From assembly GCA_032622095.1 (NCBI GenBank), contig CP136063.1, forward strand, positions 269,383,426 to 269,447,425: a DNA stretch of 64,000 nucleotides, in the 5' to 3' direction. Positions 11,991-25,900 of the stretch are shown piece after piece. Every line of letters starts with the position of its first letter. Within the stretch, counting starts at the first letter, position 1. Under the pieces are notes generated by a model. That model searched no databases. It saw only the letters and a program-made list of their open reading frames with translations, and had not been told where the DNA came from. This stretch comes from Siphonodentalium dalli (lineage: Eukaryota; Mollusca; Scaphopoda; Gadilida; Siphonodentaliidae). The translations under genes and the position numbers were made by a program.

Positions 11991-12559
11991 GTTGTTGGCA
12001 CCAATAAAATTATTCTGACTGGTGTCCATGCTATATATATGCAAAGAAATTCATTAATTGTTTAAGAAAGAATATGTTCATTACAACCAGTTCCACGAAC
12101 CCACGCAAGACAAAGTTGCATGAAAAGAATCAGGTTCACAAACACTCATGACTTACTGGGTTACTTTATTGTAGCACGATTGTGGGCTACCTGTATTTTA
12201 TTATAAAAGTAATATATAAATAAAATCACATAGCTAATTTTCTGTTCAAAACAACTAAACAGAGCTTGTATATTCAAACTCGATATACTGTATTTCAATA
12301 TTGCAAATAGCAACTGACTGCTTCGACAATGAGTGTTTTTGTATGGCATTTTATTTACTATTATATTAAAGTAACTTATTACAATTTAATACAGCATGAA
12401 ATAAGCCACATACGTACTGAGGACACAATGCCCCTTTAAATAATATACATATCTCCTTTAAATTTGATTCATTTAGGGCATTGCCTTTCTAGAAAGTAGG
12501 ACAGAATTTATAGATGATCCTGGACAAGCGATAAGGGTCTTCTTGGTAACAAAATATGA
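11991..12559. other. Intergenic DNA, nothing supported
   Basis: AT-rich sequence without a recognisable gene, inverted repeat or tandem repeat. Confidence 0.5.
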
Positions 12560-12880
12560 CTGGAAAAATCATACATCAAATTTGGTTCCGATCAAATAAC
12601 CAAAACTTGAGTTATCCAGAAACCTCAAATTTGGAAAATCCTTACTCTAAAATGGGCCAGAACTCAGTAAAACGTATTCGAAACAAACCCTTAGTATAGA
12701 CCTGTATTTGGCACTAAACAGCTAACATACACATTTCCTTCAGACCAAACAGCCCAATTTAAATTTATCGAGAAATCTCAAATTTGGAAAATTTTAAGTA
12801 AAAAGGGTCATAACTTAGTAAAAAATGATTCGGACCGAACCCATTTTCGAACTTGAATTGTATTTACGCACTGAACATAT
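12560..12880 (+). repeat. Two degenerate ~152-bp repeats
   Basis: CTCAAATTTGGAAAAT recurs at 12,625 and 12,777. It is followed both times by GGGCCAGAACTCAGTAAAA or GGGTCATAACTTAGTAAAA and then by a run resembling TTCG(A/G)(A/C)(A/C)(A/C)AACCC. This style of decayed repeat is also seen at 57.1 and 63.0 kb. Confidence 0.55.
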
Positions 12881-13533
12881 TTATAAGATATTTAACTCTT
12901 TAGTTCCCACACTAGCTGTATAAGCCACCCCTTCATCTCCCTGCAGCTATAACATAATACCGACGGTGTGTTCCCGGGCATATATCAAGTACCAGACGCT
13001 ATTTCCCCATAAGTTTTGGCTTGTCAGAAAGTATCCCGTTGCTCCATAAATGGTAGTAAACCTGTTACTGTGTTGACGCAGTGAAGGTAGGCTGTTGGAG
13101 TGACAGCTCCAACTGGGGATCATGACCGTAAGTGTGTCGTAATATGAGAAAATCGACACCTGTGTATAAGAGCCCTGGGCAAGCAAGTATCTTCGACATT
13201 TCTGTTCGGATTAGTTCAATATCAGTATATCAAACTATATGTATTGTGCGTTTCGTCAGCTCTGAAATGTTTCTTTTAATATTCCATACAAAATCTCATC
13301 ATTTACTCAGATTACATGGGTTGAAGTGACCACGACGTGTTTGCACACGAATGTCACATTGTGACAATAAAATAGGTCTTATACAAATGATCCTTGTTCA
13401 GGATTTAGACTCGTCTTATTTTGGAAAGTCACCAACTCCCAAAAGTATTTTGTAAACAATTCAAAGCAAATGTGTTTTGTTTTCTTCTCATAATTAATAC
13501 CAGAAATATCTCATGATATGGCTTAAGGACTTA

Positions 13534-13655
13534 ATTTCGCGACCAACTTGTCGTCAACGCATGTACATTGTTTCTGGCGATAATGAGTTTCTGTTGTTAC
13601 TGCCAGAACAAATGTATTTCCGCTGGCGAAAAGTGCAGCTAGTCGGTCGCGAAAA
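13534..13655. mobile_element. Imperfect foldback element
   Basis: The left end TTTCGCGACCAACTTG and the right end CTAGTCGGTCGCGAAA are inverted copies. A weaker second match (TACATTGTTTCTGGC facing GCCAGAACAAATGTA) lies further inside. I see no clear target duplication. It is probably a decayed MITE. Confidence 0.45.
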
Positions 13656-13659
13656 TAAT

Positions 13660-14759
13660 CAAATATATTTGTCCGGTATCAATTCAGAACGCTAGATATC
13701 CTCTATTTCGTTCAGCCAAAATAACGCGACGAAATTCAAGTAAGGTTTTAAAATATATTTTCAGAATAGTGATGTTTGTGATTGTTTATTACTATAAACT
13801 AACATGCAAATGTAACAGTTAACAGAAATATAGAACATACACATACAATTCAATTATAATTATTATTCATTGTTAATTCGCTGTACATACATAAGTATGT
13901 TCCGCTTCCAGAGTGCGTAATGCTTACGTGTATATACCGCACGGCTTCTGATTTATTAGCACAAATCAATGGTAATCGTGATGCAGGCTAGATCATAGGT
14001 ATACGTGTATGTCATTGGTTTTATGGCGCGTTGTCTAATTACTCAATATCAACTTTGATTTCGACGTCGAAAACACCTATTATATAACACGTCGTGCTTG
14101 GAAGTTCATCTTCGTGCAAACACTGTATGGCATCACCATTTATAATTTAGCCGCATTATATAATATAAGAGAAATTTGAAACAATCCATATACGGGTATA
14201 TAGGTGTACGATTACACACTATTTTATCACATACGTCAGAAACACCAGAAACATATACCAACATTATCAGAAAAAGGACCGCACAATGTACACATTGTAT
14301 TGATATAGATATTTCCTTTTACTCAAAAACCAAACATGTTTGAGAAAATAGTTTGTGAACTCTTCGATCAAGCAAATTGTAACATAACGTCCGACTGAAA
14401 CATGCATGTAACACCAGCCATTTAATGTTAAGCGGTTTGAAACAATAATACATAACTGTAGCTGAGCTGTCGCGTGTCCACCCTGGTCAAGTGGGCATGC
14501 TAATATACTATGATGCCGGTGGTCATGCTGAATTGCTATGATGCGGGTAGGTCAAACTAATTCCGTTACGAAAAAGTACCGTTATTTTTCTAAAGTTGTA
14601 ATTTTCAAGGTGATTGGATAACTAGAGCGATTTGATAAAACAAAAACATTCAAGAACATATATATTTTTGAAAAATATAATAATAACTGCGCTGGTGTTT
14701 CTAAAACGACGCAAATAGCGATCTTGGTTATAGTCGATTTTCAACTAATGCAACCATTA
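13660..14759. other. Intergenic DNA, nothing supported
   Basis: AT-rich sequence with no gene or repeat structure that I can support. Confidence 0.45.
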
Positions 14760-15310
14760 TTAAAGTCACGGGCGACATCCGTTGCAGAAATATTTATATT
14801 TGTTCAAATCGACATCAACAGAATGAACGCCAACATACATGTATATACGCCCGTGTCTTTAATTATTATAACCAATGCCGTGTACTAATATATCATGTAT
14901 ATACAGTTCAACTCATATGCCAAACATAATCAGCGCGTAAATAGTGTATTGTCGTCAAGACGTACAATGGTGTACGTAAATAACATAACAGACCGAAATT
15001 CTATTGGTTATTCATACCAAAATGATATAAACGCTCTTTATTATTTCCCTATCAGGAAAACAGTAACAAACAACGCGCTTTATGTGTGTCATATCCAGAT
15101 CTAAACAAAAGCAATGAAACGTAATTTGTTTGCTTTTGTTTACATAACAAAGGGGAACAAATTGACAATAACATACCGTTTATGCCATATTTCTGATTGG
15201 TATAAGAACAAGGTATGTCCATATCTTACTATTCCTTCTGTTTATGGTGGTTTTTCAAGGATATGAATGTTTAACACCATACCCACCGCGAACGCCGCCC
15301 GTATCTTTAA
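14760..15310 (-). mobile_element. TTAA-flanked MITE, related to the 905-bp satellite
   Basis: The left edge reads TTAAAGTCACGGGCGACATC and the right edge GCCGCCCGTATCTTTAA, both inside TTAA. The interior matches the 905-bp array in reverse orientation: CATAATCAGCGCG, GTGTATTGTC, an ACGCTCTTTAT word, and CACCATACCCACCGCGAACG near the right end. An internal CGCCCGTGTCTTTAATTATTATAACC boundary near 14,850 shows the same two-module structure as the array. This is a diverged single copy sitting just beyond the 3' end of the piggyBac gene. Confidence 0.7.
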
Positions 15311-15553
15311 AAATATTTCGCAATAAATTTGTTTTTGAATGTTATAATTTGGTTTGAAATAATAACTGAGTCAAATCGTGCATTTCACCAAATTTGAAAT
15401 TATATCATGAAATGTGTTGCGTGAACAATTAATATAATTGGATAGTTTGAATGTTAACTGAGTATAGCAATATACAGTAGATACACATTGGGTTCTCTGT
15501 GATGTCCATGCATTATATATCTCATAACCATAATCCATAATTGTTCGGAACGT

Positions 15554-17227
15554 TCAACTACAATGATACTTGAAATGGCAACCGTCCTTACATAGATGAA
15601 CATTGGAGAGTTTGCAACCAAATACAGTTTCTTTTCTTTCTTTTGAGTTCAGATGAACCCGACATCGGTTCTTGCGTCCCATGTGTGTGGACACGTGTCC
15701 GTTTGAGTTTTCTTGTGATATATTGAGGGCACGTGGCTCTTCTTGTGCTTTGAGTTTTCTAGAAGAATATCCTGCAATCAGTTGATGAGCCAGTTCAATC
15801 CTAAAATCCATATGCGTGAACACCTTCTTAGAATTATGTCTCTTTGATGTTTCTTTGAACAAGATGAAACTGTTAACTATTGATGAATTGGCGACCAACC
15901 AGAATATGCATTTCCATGCTTTTTTCCTTTCGCGACCGAGGAGATACGTCATCCTCAACTGATCATGTTTGTCAACACCATTCATGTACTTGTTGTACAT
16001 GAATATGCTCATCGGCTGAGTCACTTCAAAAATTGTTTTTCCCTGGCGCCGATTAGCCATGATATCTGTCGTTGGGTCAGTCATCGTGCTAAGGGTGAAC
16101 ACTTGTTTCTTGTCCTGCCATACCGTTGCCGTGAGAAATTCGCCATCCTGCCTAGTGTTATAGTCACCTCGATTCATTTTCTTCAGTCGCTGTAAATCCT
16201 TCGGGAATCCTTTCCTGTTCTGCCAAACGGTGCCACACGAGTAAAACCCATCGTTTAGTAAGTCCTGCATGAGGTGCACACTCGTAAAATAGTTATCAAA
16301 GAACAAACAGTAATTTTTGTCACACAAATCCGATGACAATGACGTAACCACATCATACCCGAGACCTTTTCCAGACGGTTTGAAATAATGCTTTCCGAGG
16401 TATACTTCAAAGTTTAACAGGTAGGCATTGGTGGCATCGTACATCATCCATATTTTGATCCCTCGTTTTATTGGTTTTGCCGGCATGTATTGCTTCTAGG
16501 AGATGCTTGTCCATTTTATCATTCCTTCGTCGACAGATATATATTGCGAAGGCAAGTAACACGATTTCAATGTTGTTAGTGAGGAGTCGATGATGTCGCG
16601 AACCTTATATAGTGGATCGTACGAATCTGTCCCTTTAGCAGGTTCGCTCTCTCGGTCACTAACGTGGAAGTATTCTGTGATTTTTTCAAATCTGCGCCGA
16701 TTCATAACTTTGCTGATGCCGGCGTTTCAGATAAACTCATCATGTGACCAGTACTGCTTGTATGAGGGAAGGTCATTCACACCCATCATGATGTTCATAC
16801 CGATGTACGCACGAAGTTCTAGTTCCGAAATATCAGACCAGTATTTATCAGTCTCGCCCGTTTCTTCCATTTTCCATTTGGCATAGTTGTTAGTATGCCT
16901 GGCTATTTCGGCATACTTCGATGGCGAGAACATAAAATTGAAATATTCCAAAGCTGTTGCTGTATCAGTATCGAATTCATCTGGTATAACTGGCCCTGTC
17001 CTTTGGGTAAATGGCTGAAGTGATACCTTTCGAAGTTTATTTGACCAGCCAATCGGGTTATTATTCAAGCTGCTATCATCGATGGAGGTCACATTGTCGC
17101 TGGTAGCAGGGGCAGAGTAATCGTCGTCTGAATCTTCTGATGACGAGGAACCGCAATCTCCGCTAAAATAGCTATCATCTCCCATTAACATGTCGATCAC
17201 TTGCTGTTTCGAAAATGTTGCAGCCAT
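15554..17227 (-). pseudogene. piggyBac-type transposase, two in-frame stops
   Basis: This minus-strand reading frame of 557 codons encodes a piggyBac (PGBD-like) transposase, the DDD enzyme that cuts and pastes DNA at TTAA sites. It starts at ATG 17,227 with an acidic, serine-rich N-terminus (about residues 17-40). Only two lesions are visible, both in the same frame: TGA at codon 167, after WSHDEFI and before ISKVMNRRRFEKI, and TAG at codon 244, between IKWTSIS and KQYMPAKPIKRGIKIW. The three expected catalytic aspartates are present: SVDEGM (codon 233), FFDNYF (codon 311) and NGVDKHD (codon 419). The last 40 residues form the family's cysteine/histidine-rich C-terminus (GCKLSNVHLC, DGCHFKYH), although a Ser and a His stand where Cys is usual. 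The length is normal for the family. The gene is a recently silenced copy rather than an old relic. Confidence 0.93.
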
Positions 17228-17417
17228 GTTGTTCGTAAATACTTAGAATGGTACCCAAGTAACACAGCATGTGTCGCGCGCGATGCACACGGTGCCACGT
17301 TTATTGTTATTAGATAGGCAAATAACGAGTTGACATAACCGGGTGGTCTCGATTAGAAACATAGCAAAAGCGGGGGGCATAGGGGCGAACTCATTAGTAC
17401 AGTCTGGGCCTAGTGTG

Positions 17418-17555
17418 GCGCTCTAGGGCGCTTGTGGGGAAGTCTGGTAACGCGCTCTTATGCGCGTCTAGGGATATGTTGCGAGGCGTCCACATGCGCT
17501 TATGTGGAAATAGTGCAAAAGCGTCCAGGGACGCTTATGGGGAGTCAAGAGATAA
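17418..17555. repeat. Four tandem 34-bp hairpin units beside the transposase 5' end
   Basis: Short palindromes start at 17,418 (GCGCTCTAGGGCGC), 17,452 (GCGCTCTTATGCGCG), 17,486 (GCGTCCACATGCGC) and 17,521 (GCGTCCAGGGACGC), spaced 34, 34 and 35 bases. Most are followed by a TTATGGGGA-like tail. They lie about 190 bases upstream of the piggyBac start codon. Subterminal repeats of this kind are known near transposon ends, where transposase or host proteins bind. I could not find the terminal TTAA and inverted repeat themselves. Confidence 0.7.
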
Positions 17556-17948
17556 AACATGCGCAGAAAATTAATACAATTTTAACGTTACTAAAGTTAT
17601 CGTTCGCAAACCAAAATGCGCATGCACGGACGAAATGACGCACACTCGGACAGACGCTGTTGGTTTTCGTAGTTTTCCTGGGACAAATATAACTTTGGCA
17701 TAATGCTCATGTTGAGCCATATCCAAATTAAATCGGTCAATGGTTCACCACACAGTTCGGATGGAAGTGCAACAAGGGCTTTCATGATAACGGATACTGT
17801 TTATTTCCCATTTTATCTCTGGTGCCATATCAGGATTAGTGAACATTCATCATTATCGGTGTCCTGTCTACGTCATAATTCAGAAACCCCTCATGTGCCA
17901 CAAAGTAGTCTAGTCATGTCATGAGATAGAAGCTATCCAGTTCTACAT

Positions 17949-18407
17949 TTAAAGGTACGGGAGGCCTTGGCGGTGGGTATCCTGTCAAAATGTTTCCACC
18001 CGTCAAAAACCGGCACAAACAGAAAGAACATCAAAATGTAGACATATGTTTGACCATTGTTATGTAAAAAAAAGAAGCATAAACAGTTACTTTTCTGGTG
18101 TTTGTTTATATTATTATGGTAAACATAAAGAGCGTTCTTTGTTGGTGAATTCCTGATATGGAACTAATAAAGAGCGTTTATACCATTTGTGTGTGATTAG
18201 CCAGCAGCATTGTGCTGTCTTCTGTAACACAACCATGCAGGCTCTTGTTCAGATAAAATATAGTAGATCTTTATGATAACATACTGTTGTTTACGCGATT
18301 GTCATGATATATATGCATTGAACACTAAGCGTGTTAATGTTTTTCTGTTTACGGTGTTTGGAACAGATATGAATATTTTCGACAATTAAGGCCTCCCGTG
18401 CCTTTAA
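17949..18407. mobile_element. TTAA-flanked MITE (single copy)
   Basis: The left end reads TTAAAGGTACGGGAGGCCTT and the right end AAGGCCTCCCGTGCCTTTAA: inverted repeats of 20 bases with one mismatch, inside TTAA. The 459-bp interior contains two ATAAAGAGCGTT words (18,125 and 18,167) and aligns along its whole length with the MITE at 62.2 kb and with module A of the 905-bp array (GGCGGTGGGTAT, CCGTCAAAAACCG). It has no coding capacity. Confidence 0.85.
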
Positions 18408-19930
18408 GTTATTTGATTATATGTTATGTAAGTCGTCATCATTGTTTTTTTTTTTATAAAATCGTCATCATTGTTATATTTTCATTTTGTTCTGATGATA
18501 ATCCATGTTCAATAAACATCTGAATTTGAATTGATGTCCAGATATCTTGTCATGGTACTCTGACAAAACCCCCTCAGGAAGAAAACAAACAGTAGGACAA
18601 ACCTTTTGGGACCAAACGACATTATTACAAAACGCCCTCGGTTGATATAAGTTATCTGGTTGAGGGAGAAAACAAATAACTTGCATTTGGCGTCGTCCGG
18701 CAAAACATGTTCTCTGGTGCATATCTTGGTCGGATTTTGTCGTTAAATAATTTAGCACGGGATACAATCCATACAATTGGGACATTGGTCATGGCATGGT
18801 ACATGGAAGCTGACATCAGCATGTTTATAGGGACAAGCACATTTGGTATAATTCGGCCAAAATAAATAATTAACCAAATGATGCAATACCGGTAAATGCT
18901 CTCGTGCAGAATAGACATGTATGTATATACAGGTGTTCCAATCTCGGTAGCTCGAGCGAGAACAGCATTGTTAACCTACGGCCGGTTCTGCCAAGTGCGC
19001 AACATAAACATGACACGGACCGCACCTCCCCAAGCTGCCTTCATAAGGACAATATAATATCATGCAGCCAATTGCCCTGTATGCATTTGTTGGCAATCAG
19101 GCAAGTTGTTAGCTAAAGCGGAAATGAATATATTAACCAGTGCACATGGACTTGCAACGCGCTCCGCTCCCATTCCATGCATCCAAACGGCTTCTATATA
19201 TGCGCTGTCCCTATTATACATGTACTCGGATAGAGGCAGTTTGGATGCACGTTTTACGTTAATAGTACGGTAGTATTATTAAAGTCAAGGGGATCGATAC
19301 AATACCCCCGTTTACCATCACTAGAAAATCTGACAAATTTAGCCCATTTATCCAACAATGGCATCTTTATCGCCATGGGTGGGTCGGCGATTGATTCTTT
19401 CATTTTAAACCATACATGTACAAACGCTCATCAATTTCATTTCTATATGCAAGCATTTAGTATTTTCTTCTGAATATTGTCTCCCAACAGCGTCAAAAAG
19501 CAAGGTCTGGGTGGCGCAAACGATGTGGCCCGGCACGCATCCAGCTTATTATAATTACAAAACGATCGAACAATCAACTAAAACGTTTAGCGCTCAATGA
19601 TCACTTGTTGTCTGATAATGTATCTATGCACACGTCGTCATTATCTATTTTTAACAACCAAATTAGAGGGTAATTATGAAATATTCATTATTGTTTGAAC
19701 TCTCCATCGCGATTCGCGATCGCATCTACAAACAACTCGACATATGAAGCTGTGTGTGTTCATTTGCTACAATGAGTATATGACTGAACAAAGACACACA
19801 ACCCCTCCCCCACACGTTTCAAACGAAAACATTGTCCCGTTAGAAATGTCCTTAAAGTGTTTGTCGGAAAGTGTCATATGCCATGAAGACATGTAAATAA
19901 ACGACGAATGGAGATATCGTACGTTGATAA
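18408..19930. other. Intergenic DNA, nothing supported
   Basis: No recognisable gene. A short duplication of GTCGTCATCATTGTT-like sequence lies near 18,431 and 18,465. Open frames of about 60-100 codons on the minus strand between 18,474 and 18,918 overlap one another and show no domain that I know. Confidence 0.5.
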
Positions 19931-22900
19931 CTGCTTATTGCTATATTAAAGATACGGGCGGCGTTGGCAGTGGGTATGCTGTTAAAATATTCACCTCCGT
20001 CAAAAACAGCCATAAACCTTTGGGAGACTCTTGAAATAATCCGACCTTATGGAGAATCTCGATATATCATTTTCTATGCAACGCGTAGCTTCTGGGTAAG
20101 GTGAGGGCATTTGTTATTAATCGAAAAAATAAACATCTTTTATTGCTATATCAAAGATACGGGCGGTGTTGGCAATCATCGCACACATTGAAGACAGTAT
20201 ACTATTACACAATACACTATTTACGCCCCATTATGTTTGCATATGAACAATGCTTTAATATTCCATATGTTGATGGCGAGACATCTCGATATATCATTTT
20301 CTATGCAACGTAAAGCTTCTGGTTATGGTGAGAGCATTTGGTATCAAACGAACAAAAAATCTTTTATTGCTATATAAAAGATACGGCCAGTGTCGGCGGT
20401 GGGCATGCTACTAACATATTCACATCCGTCAAATGTGTTACGTAAATTACGTAAACAAAAGCAAACAACGTTACATTTCCTAGGTTTTATTTAGATCCGG
20501 ATATGGTAAACATAAAGATCGTTTTTTGTTACTACTTTCCTTATATGGAAATAATAAAGAGCGTTTATATAATGTTTGTGTGATTAACCACTATAATTGC
20601 GTTGTGTTATGTAAACAGAAGCGAAACTTCTGTAACACGAGCATGCTGTTGTTTACGCAATCATCGTACACATTGAGGACAATACACTATTCACGCGCTG
20701 ATTACGTTTGCACATATGAACAAAACTGTACATATTTTAATATTCCATCTGTTGGTCATGTACTGATATACATATACATATAGCTAACAAAATTAACGAC
20801 ATTATGGAGACTCTTGAAATAATCCGACCTTAGGGAGAAATCTCGACAAAGCTATATATATTTTAATATTCCATCTGTTGGTGGCGATTTGATCACATAT
20901 GAATAGTTCTGCAACGAACGCCGCCCGTGCCTTAAATTATTATAACCAATACCATGTAATGATATACATATACCTAAGAACATGAAACGACATTCGGGAG
21001 ACTCTTGAAATAATCCGACCTTAGGCAGACATCTCAATATATCATTTTCCATGCAACGTGCAGCTTCTGGATATATATGGTGAGAGCATTTGGTATTAAT
21101 AAAAAAACATCTTTTATTGCTCATATTATAGATACGGGCGGTGTTGGCGGTGGGTATGCTGTTAAAATATTCATCTCCGTCAAAAACCGCCATAAACAGA
21201 AATAGTAAAATATAGGCAGAATTTGTTGTTATATCATACAGAAATATGGCATAAACAGTATGTTGTTATCAATTGTTTTCACTTTGTTGTGCAAACAAAA
21301 GGAAAAAACCGTTACGTTTCCTGACTTTTGTATAGATCCGGATATGGTAAGCATAAAGAGCGTTATTTGTTACTATTTTTCTTATATGGAAATATTGAAG
21401 AGCGTTTTTATAATGTTTGTGTGATTAACCAATATGATTGCGTTGTGTTATGTAAACAGAAGCAAAACTTCTGTAACACGAGCATGCTGTTTACGCAATC
21501 ATCGTACACATTGAGGACAATACACTATTCATGCGCTGATTACGTTTGCATATGAACAAAACTGTATATATTTTAATATTCCATCTGTTGGTGGCGATTT
21601 GACCACATATTAATATTTCTGCAACGAACACCGCCCGTGCCTTTAATTATTATAACCAATGCCATGTACTGATATACATATACATATAGCTAACAAAATT
21701 AACGACATTAGGTAGACTCTTGAAATAATCCGACCTTAGGGAGACATCTCGACACAGCTATATATATTTTAATATTCCATCTGTTGGTGGCGATTTGATC
21801 ACATATGAATAGTTCTGCAACGAACGCCGCCCGTGCCTTTAACTATTATAACCAATACCATGTAATGATATACATATACCTAACAACATGAAACGACATT
21901 TGGGAGACTCTTTAAATAATCCGACATTAGACAGACATCTCAATATATCATTTTCCATGCAACGTGCAGCTTCTGGGTATGGTGAGAGCATTTGGTATTA
22001 ATAAAAAACATCTTTTATTGCTCATATTATAGATACGGGCGGTGTTGGCGGTGGGTATGCTGTTAAAATATTCATCTCCGTCAAAAACCGCCATAAACAG
22101 AAATAGTAAAATATAGGCAGAATTTGTTGTTTTTTATATCATACAGAAATATGGCATAAACAGTATGTTATTGTCAATTGTTTTCACTTTGTTGTGCAAA
22201 CTAAAGGAAAAATCCGTTACGTTTCCTGACTTTTGTATAGATCCGGATATGGTAAGCATAAAGAGCGTTGTTTGTTACTATTTTTCTTATATGGAAGTAA
22301 TGAAGAGCGTTTATATAATGTTTGTGTGATTAACCAATATGATTGCGTTGTGTTATGTAAACAGAAGCAAAACTTCGGTAACACGAGCATGCTGTTGTTT
22401 ACGCAATCATCGTACACATTGAGGACAATACACTATTCGTGCGCTGATTACGTTTGCATATGAACAAAACTGTACATATTTTAATATTCCATCTGTTGGT
22501 GGCGATTTGACCACATATTAATATTTCTACAACGAACACCGCCCGTGCCTTTAATTATTATAACCAATGCCATGTACTGATATACATATACATATAGCTA
22601 ACAACATTAACGACATTAGGGAGACTCTTGAACTAATCCGACCTTAGGGAGACATCTCGACAAAGCTATATATATTTTAATATTCCATCTGTTGGTGGCG
22701 ATTTGATCACATATGAATAGTTCTGCAACGAACGCCGCCCGTGCCTTTAATTATTATAACCAATACCATGTAATGATATACATATACCTAACAACACGAA
22801 ACGACATTCGGGAGACTCTTGAAATAATCCGACCTTAGGCAGACATCTCAATATATCATTTTCCATGCAACGTGCAGCTTCTGGGTATGGTGAGAGCATT

Positions 22901-25900
22901 TGGTATTAATAAAAAAAACATCTTTTATTGCTCATATTAAAGATACGGGCTGTCTTTGGTGGTGGGTATGCTGTTAAAATATTCAGCTCCGTCAAAAACC
23001 GCCATAAACAGAAATAGTAAAATATAGGCAGAATTTGTTGTTATATCATACAGAACTATGGCATAAACTTTACGTTACGTTTCCTGACTTTTGTATAGAT
23101 CCGGATATGGTAAGCATAAAGAGCGTTGTTGGTTACTATATTTCTTATATGGAAATAATGAAGAGCCTTTATATAATGTTTGTGTGATTAACTAATATGA
23201 TTGCGTTGTGTTATGTAAACAGAAGCAAAACTTTTATAACACGAGCATGCTGTTGTTTACGCAATCATCGTACACATTGAGGACAATACACTATTCATGC
23301 GCTGATTACGTTTGCATATGAACAAAACTGTACATATTTTAATATTCCATCTGTTGGTGGCGATTTGACCACATATTAATATTTCTGCAACGAACACCGC
23401 CCGTGCCTTTAATTATTATAACCAATGCCATGTACTGATATACATATACATATATCTAACAAAATTAACGACATTAGGGAGACTCTTGAAATAATCCGAC
23501 CTTAGGGAGACATCTCGACAAAGCTATATATATTTTAATATTCCATCTGTTGGTGGCGATTTGATCACATATGAATAGTTCTGCAACGAATGCCGCCCGT
23601 ACCTTTAATTATTATAAACAATACCATGTAATGATATACATATACCTAACAACATGAAACGACATTCGGGAGACTCTTGAAATAATCCGACCTTAAGCAG
23701 ACATCTCAATATATCATTTTCCATGCAACGTGCAGCTTCTGGGTATGGTGAGAGCATTTGGTATTAATAAAAAAAACATCTTTTATTGCTCATATTAAAG
23801 ATACGGGCGGTGTTGGCGGTGGGTATGCTGTTAAAATATTCATCTCCGTCAAAAACCGCCATAAACAGAAATAGTAAAATATAGGCAGAAGTTGTTGTTA
23901 TATCATACAGAAATATGGCATAAACAGTATGTTATTGTCAATTGTTTTCACTTTGTTGTGCAAACAAAAGGAAAAAACCGTTACGTTTCCTGACTTTTGT
24001 ATAGATCCGGATATGGTAAGCATAAAGAGCGTTGTTTGTTACTATTTTTCTTATATGGAAATAATGAAGAGCGTTTGTATAATGTTTGTATGATTAACCA
24101 ATATGATTGCGTTGTGTTTTGTAAACAGAAGCAAAACTTCTGTAACACGAGCATGCTGTTGTTTACGCAATCATCGTACACATTGAGGACAATACACTAT
24201 TCACGCGCTGATTACGTTTGCATATGAACAAAACTGTAGATATTTTAATATTCCATCTGTTGGTGGCGATTTGACCACATATTAATACTTCTGCAACGAA
24301 CACCGCCCGTGCCTTTAATTATTATAACCAATGCCATGTACTGATATACATATACATATAGCTAACAAAATTAACGACATTATGGAGACTCTTGAAATAA
24401 TCCGACCTTAGGGAGACATCTCGACAAAGCTATATATATTTTAATATTCCATCTGTTGGTGGCGATTTGATTACATATGAATAGTTCTGCAACGAACGCC
24501 GCCCGTGCCTTTAATTGTTATAACCAATACCATGTAATGATATACATATACCTAACAACATGAAACGACATTCGGGAGACTCTTGAAATAATCCGACCTT
24601 AGACAGACATCTCAATATATCATTTTCCATGCAACGTGCAGCTTCTGGGTATGGTGAGAGCATTTGGTATTAATAAAAAAACATCTTTTATTGCTCATAT
24701 TAAAGATACGGGCGGTGTTTGCGGTGGGTATGCTATTAAAATATTCATCTCCGTCAAAAACCGCCATAAACAGAAATAGTAAAATATAGGCAGAAGTTGT
24801 TGTTATATCATACAGAAATATGGCATAAACAGTATGTTATTGTCAATTGTTTTCACTTTGTTGTGCAAACAAAAGGAAAAAACCGTTACGTTTCCTGACT
24901 TTTGTATAGATCCGGATATGGTAAGCATAAAGAGCGTTGTTTGTTACTATTTTTCTTATATGGAAATAATGAAGAGCGTTTATATAATGTTTGTGTGATT
25001 AACCAATATGATTGCGTTGTGTTTTGTAAACAGAAGCAAAACTTCTGTAACACGAGCATGCTGTTGTTTACGCAATCATCGTACACATTGAGGACAATAC
25101 ACTATTCATGCGCTGATTACGTTTGCATATGAACAAAACTGTACATGTGTTAATATTCCATCTGTTGGTGGCGATTTGACCACATATTAATATTTATGCA
25201 ACGAACACCGCCCGTGCCTTTAATTATTATAACCAATGCCATGTACTCATATACATATACATATAGCTAACAAAATTAACGACATTAGGGAGACTCTTGA
25301 AATAATCCGACCTTAGGGAGACATCTCGACAAAGCTATATATATTTTAATTTTCCATCTGTTGGTGGCGATTTGATCACATATGAATAGTTCTGCAACGA
25401 ATGCCGCCCGTGCCATTAATTATTATAACCAATACCATGTAATGATATACATATACCTAACAACATGAAACGACATTCGGGAGACTCTTGAAATAATCCG
25501 ACCTTAAGCAGACATCTCAATATATCATTTTCCATGCAACGTGCAGCTTCTGGGTATGGTGAGAGCATTTGGTATTAATAAAAAAAACATCTTTTATTGC
25601 TCATATTAAAGATACGGGCGGTGTTGGCGGTGGGTATGCTATTAAAATATTCATCTCTGTCAAAAACCGCCATAAACAGAAATAGTAAAATATAGGCAGA
25701 AGTTGTTGTTATATCATACAGAAATATGGCATAAACAGTATGTTATTGTCAATTGTTTTCACTTTGTTGTGCAAACAAAAGGAAAAAAACCGTTACGTTT
25801 CCTGACTTTTGTATAGATCCGGATATGGTAAGCATAAAGAGCGTTGTTTGTTACTATTTTTCTTATATGGAAATAATGAAGAGCGTTTGTATAATGTTTG

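Noticed and set aside
14760-18407. Single composite transposon of about 3.6 kb using the outer ends of the two flanking MITEs
   Set aside because: Each flanking MITE has its own pair of ends, so independent insertions explain the layout more simply.
18474-18918. Overlapping minus-strand open frames of 64-103 codons
   Set aside because: Different frames overlap over the same DNA and none shows a motif that I know.
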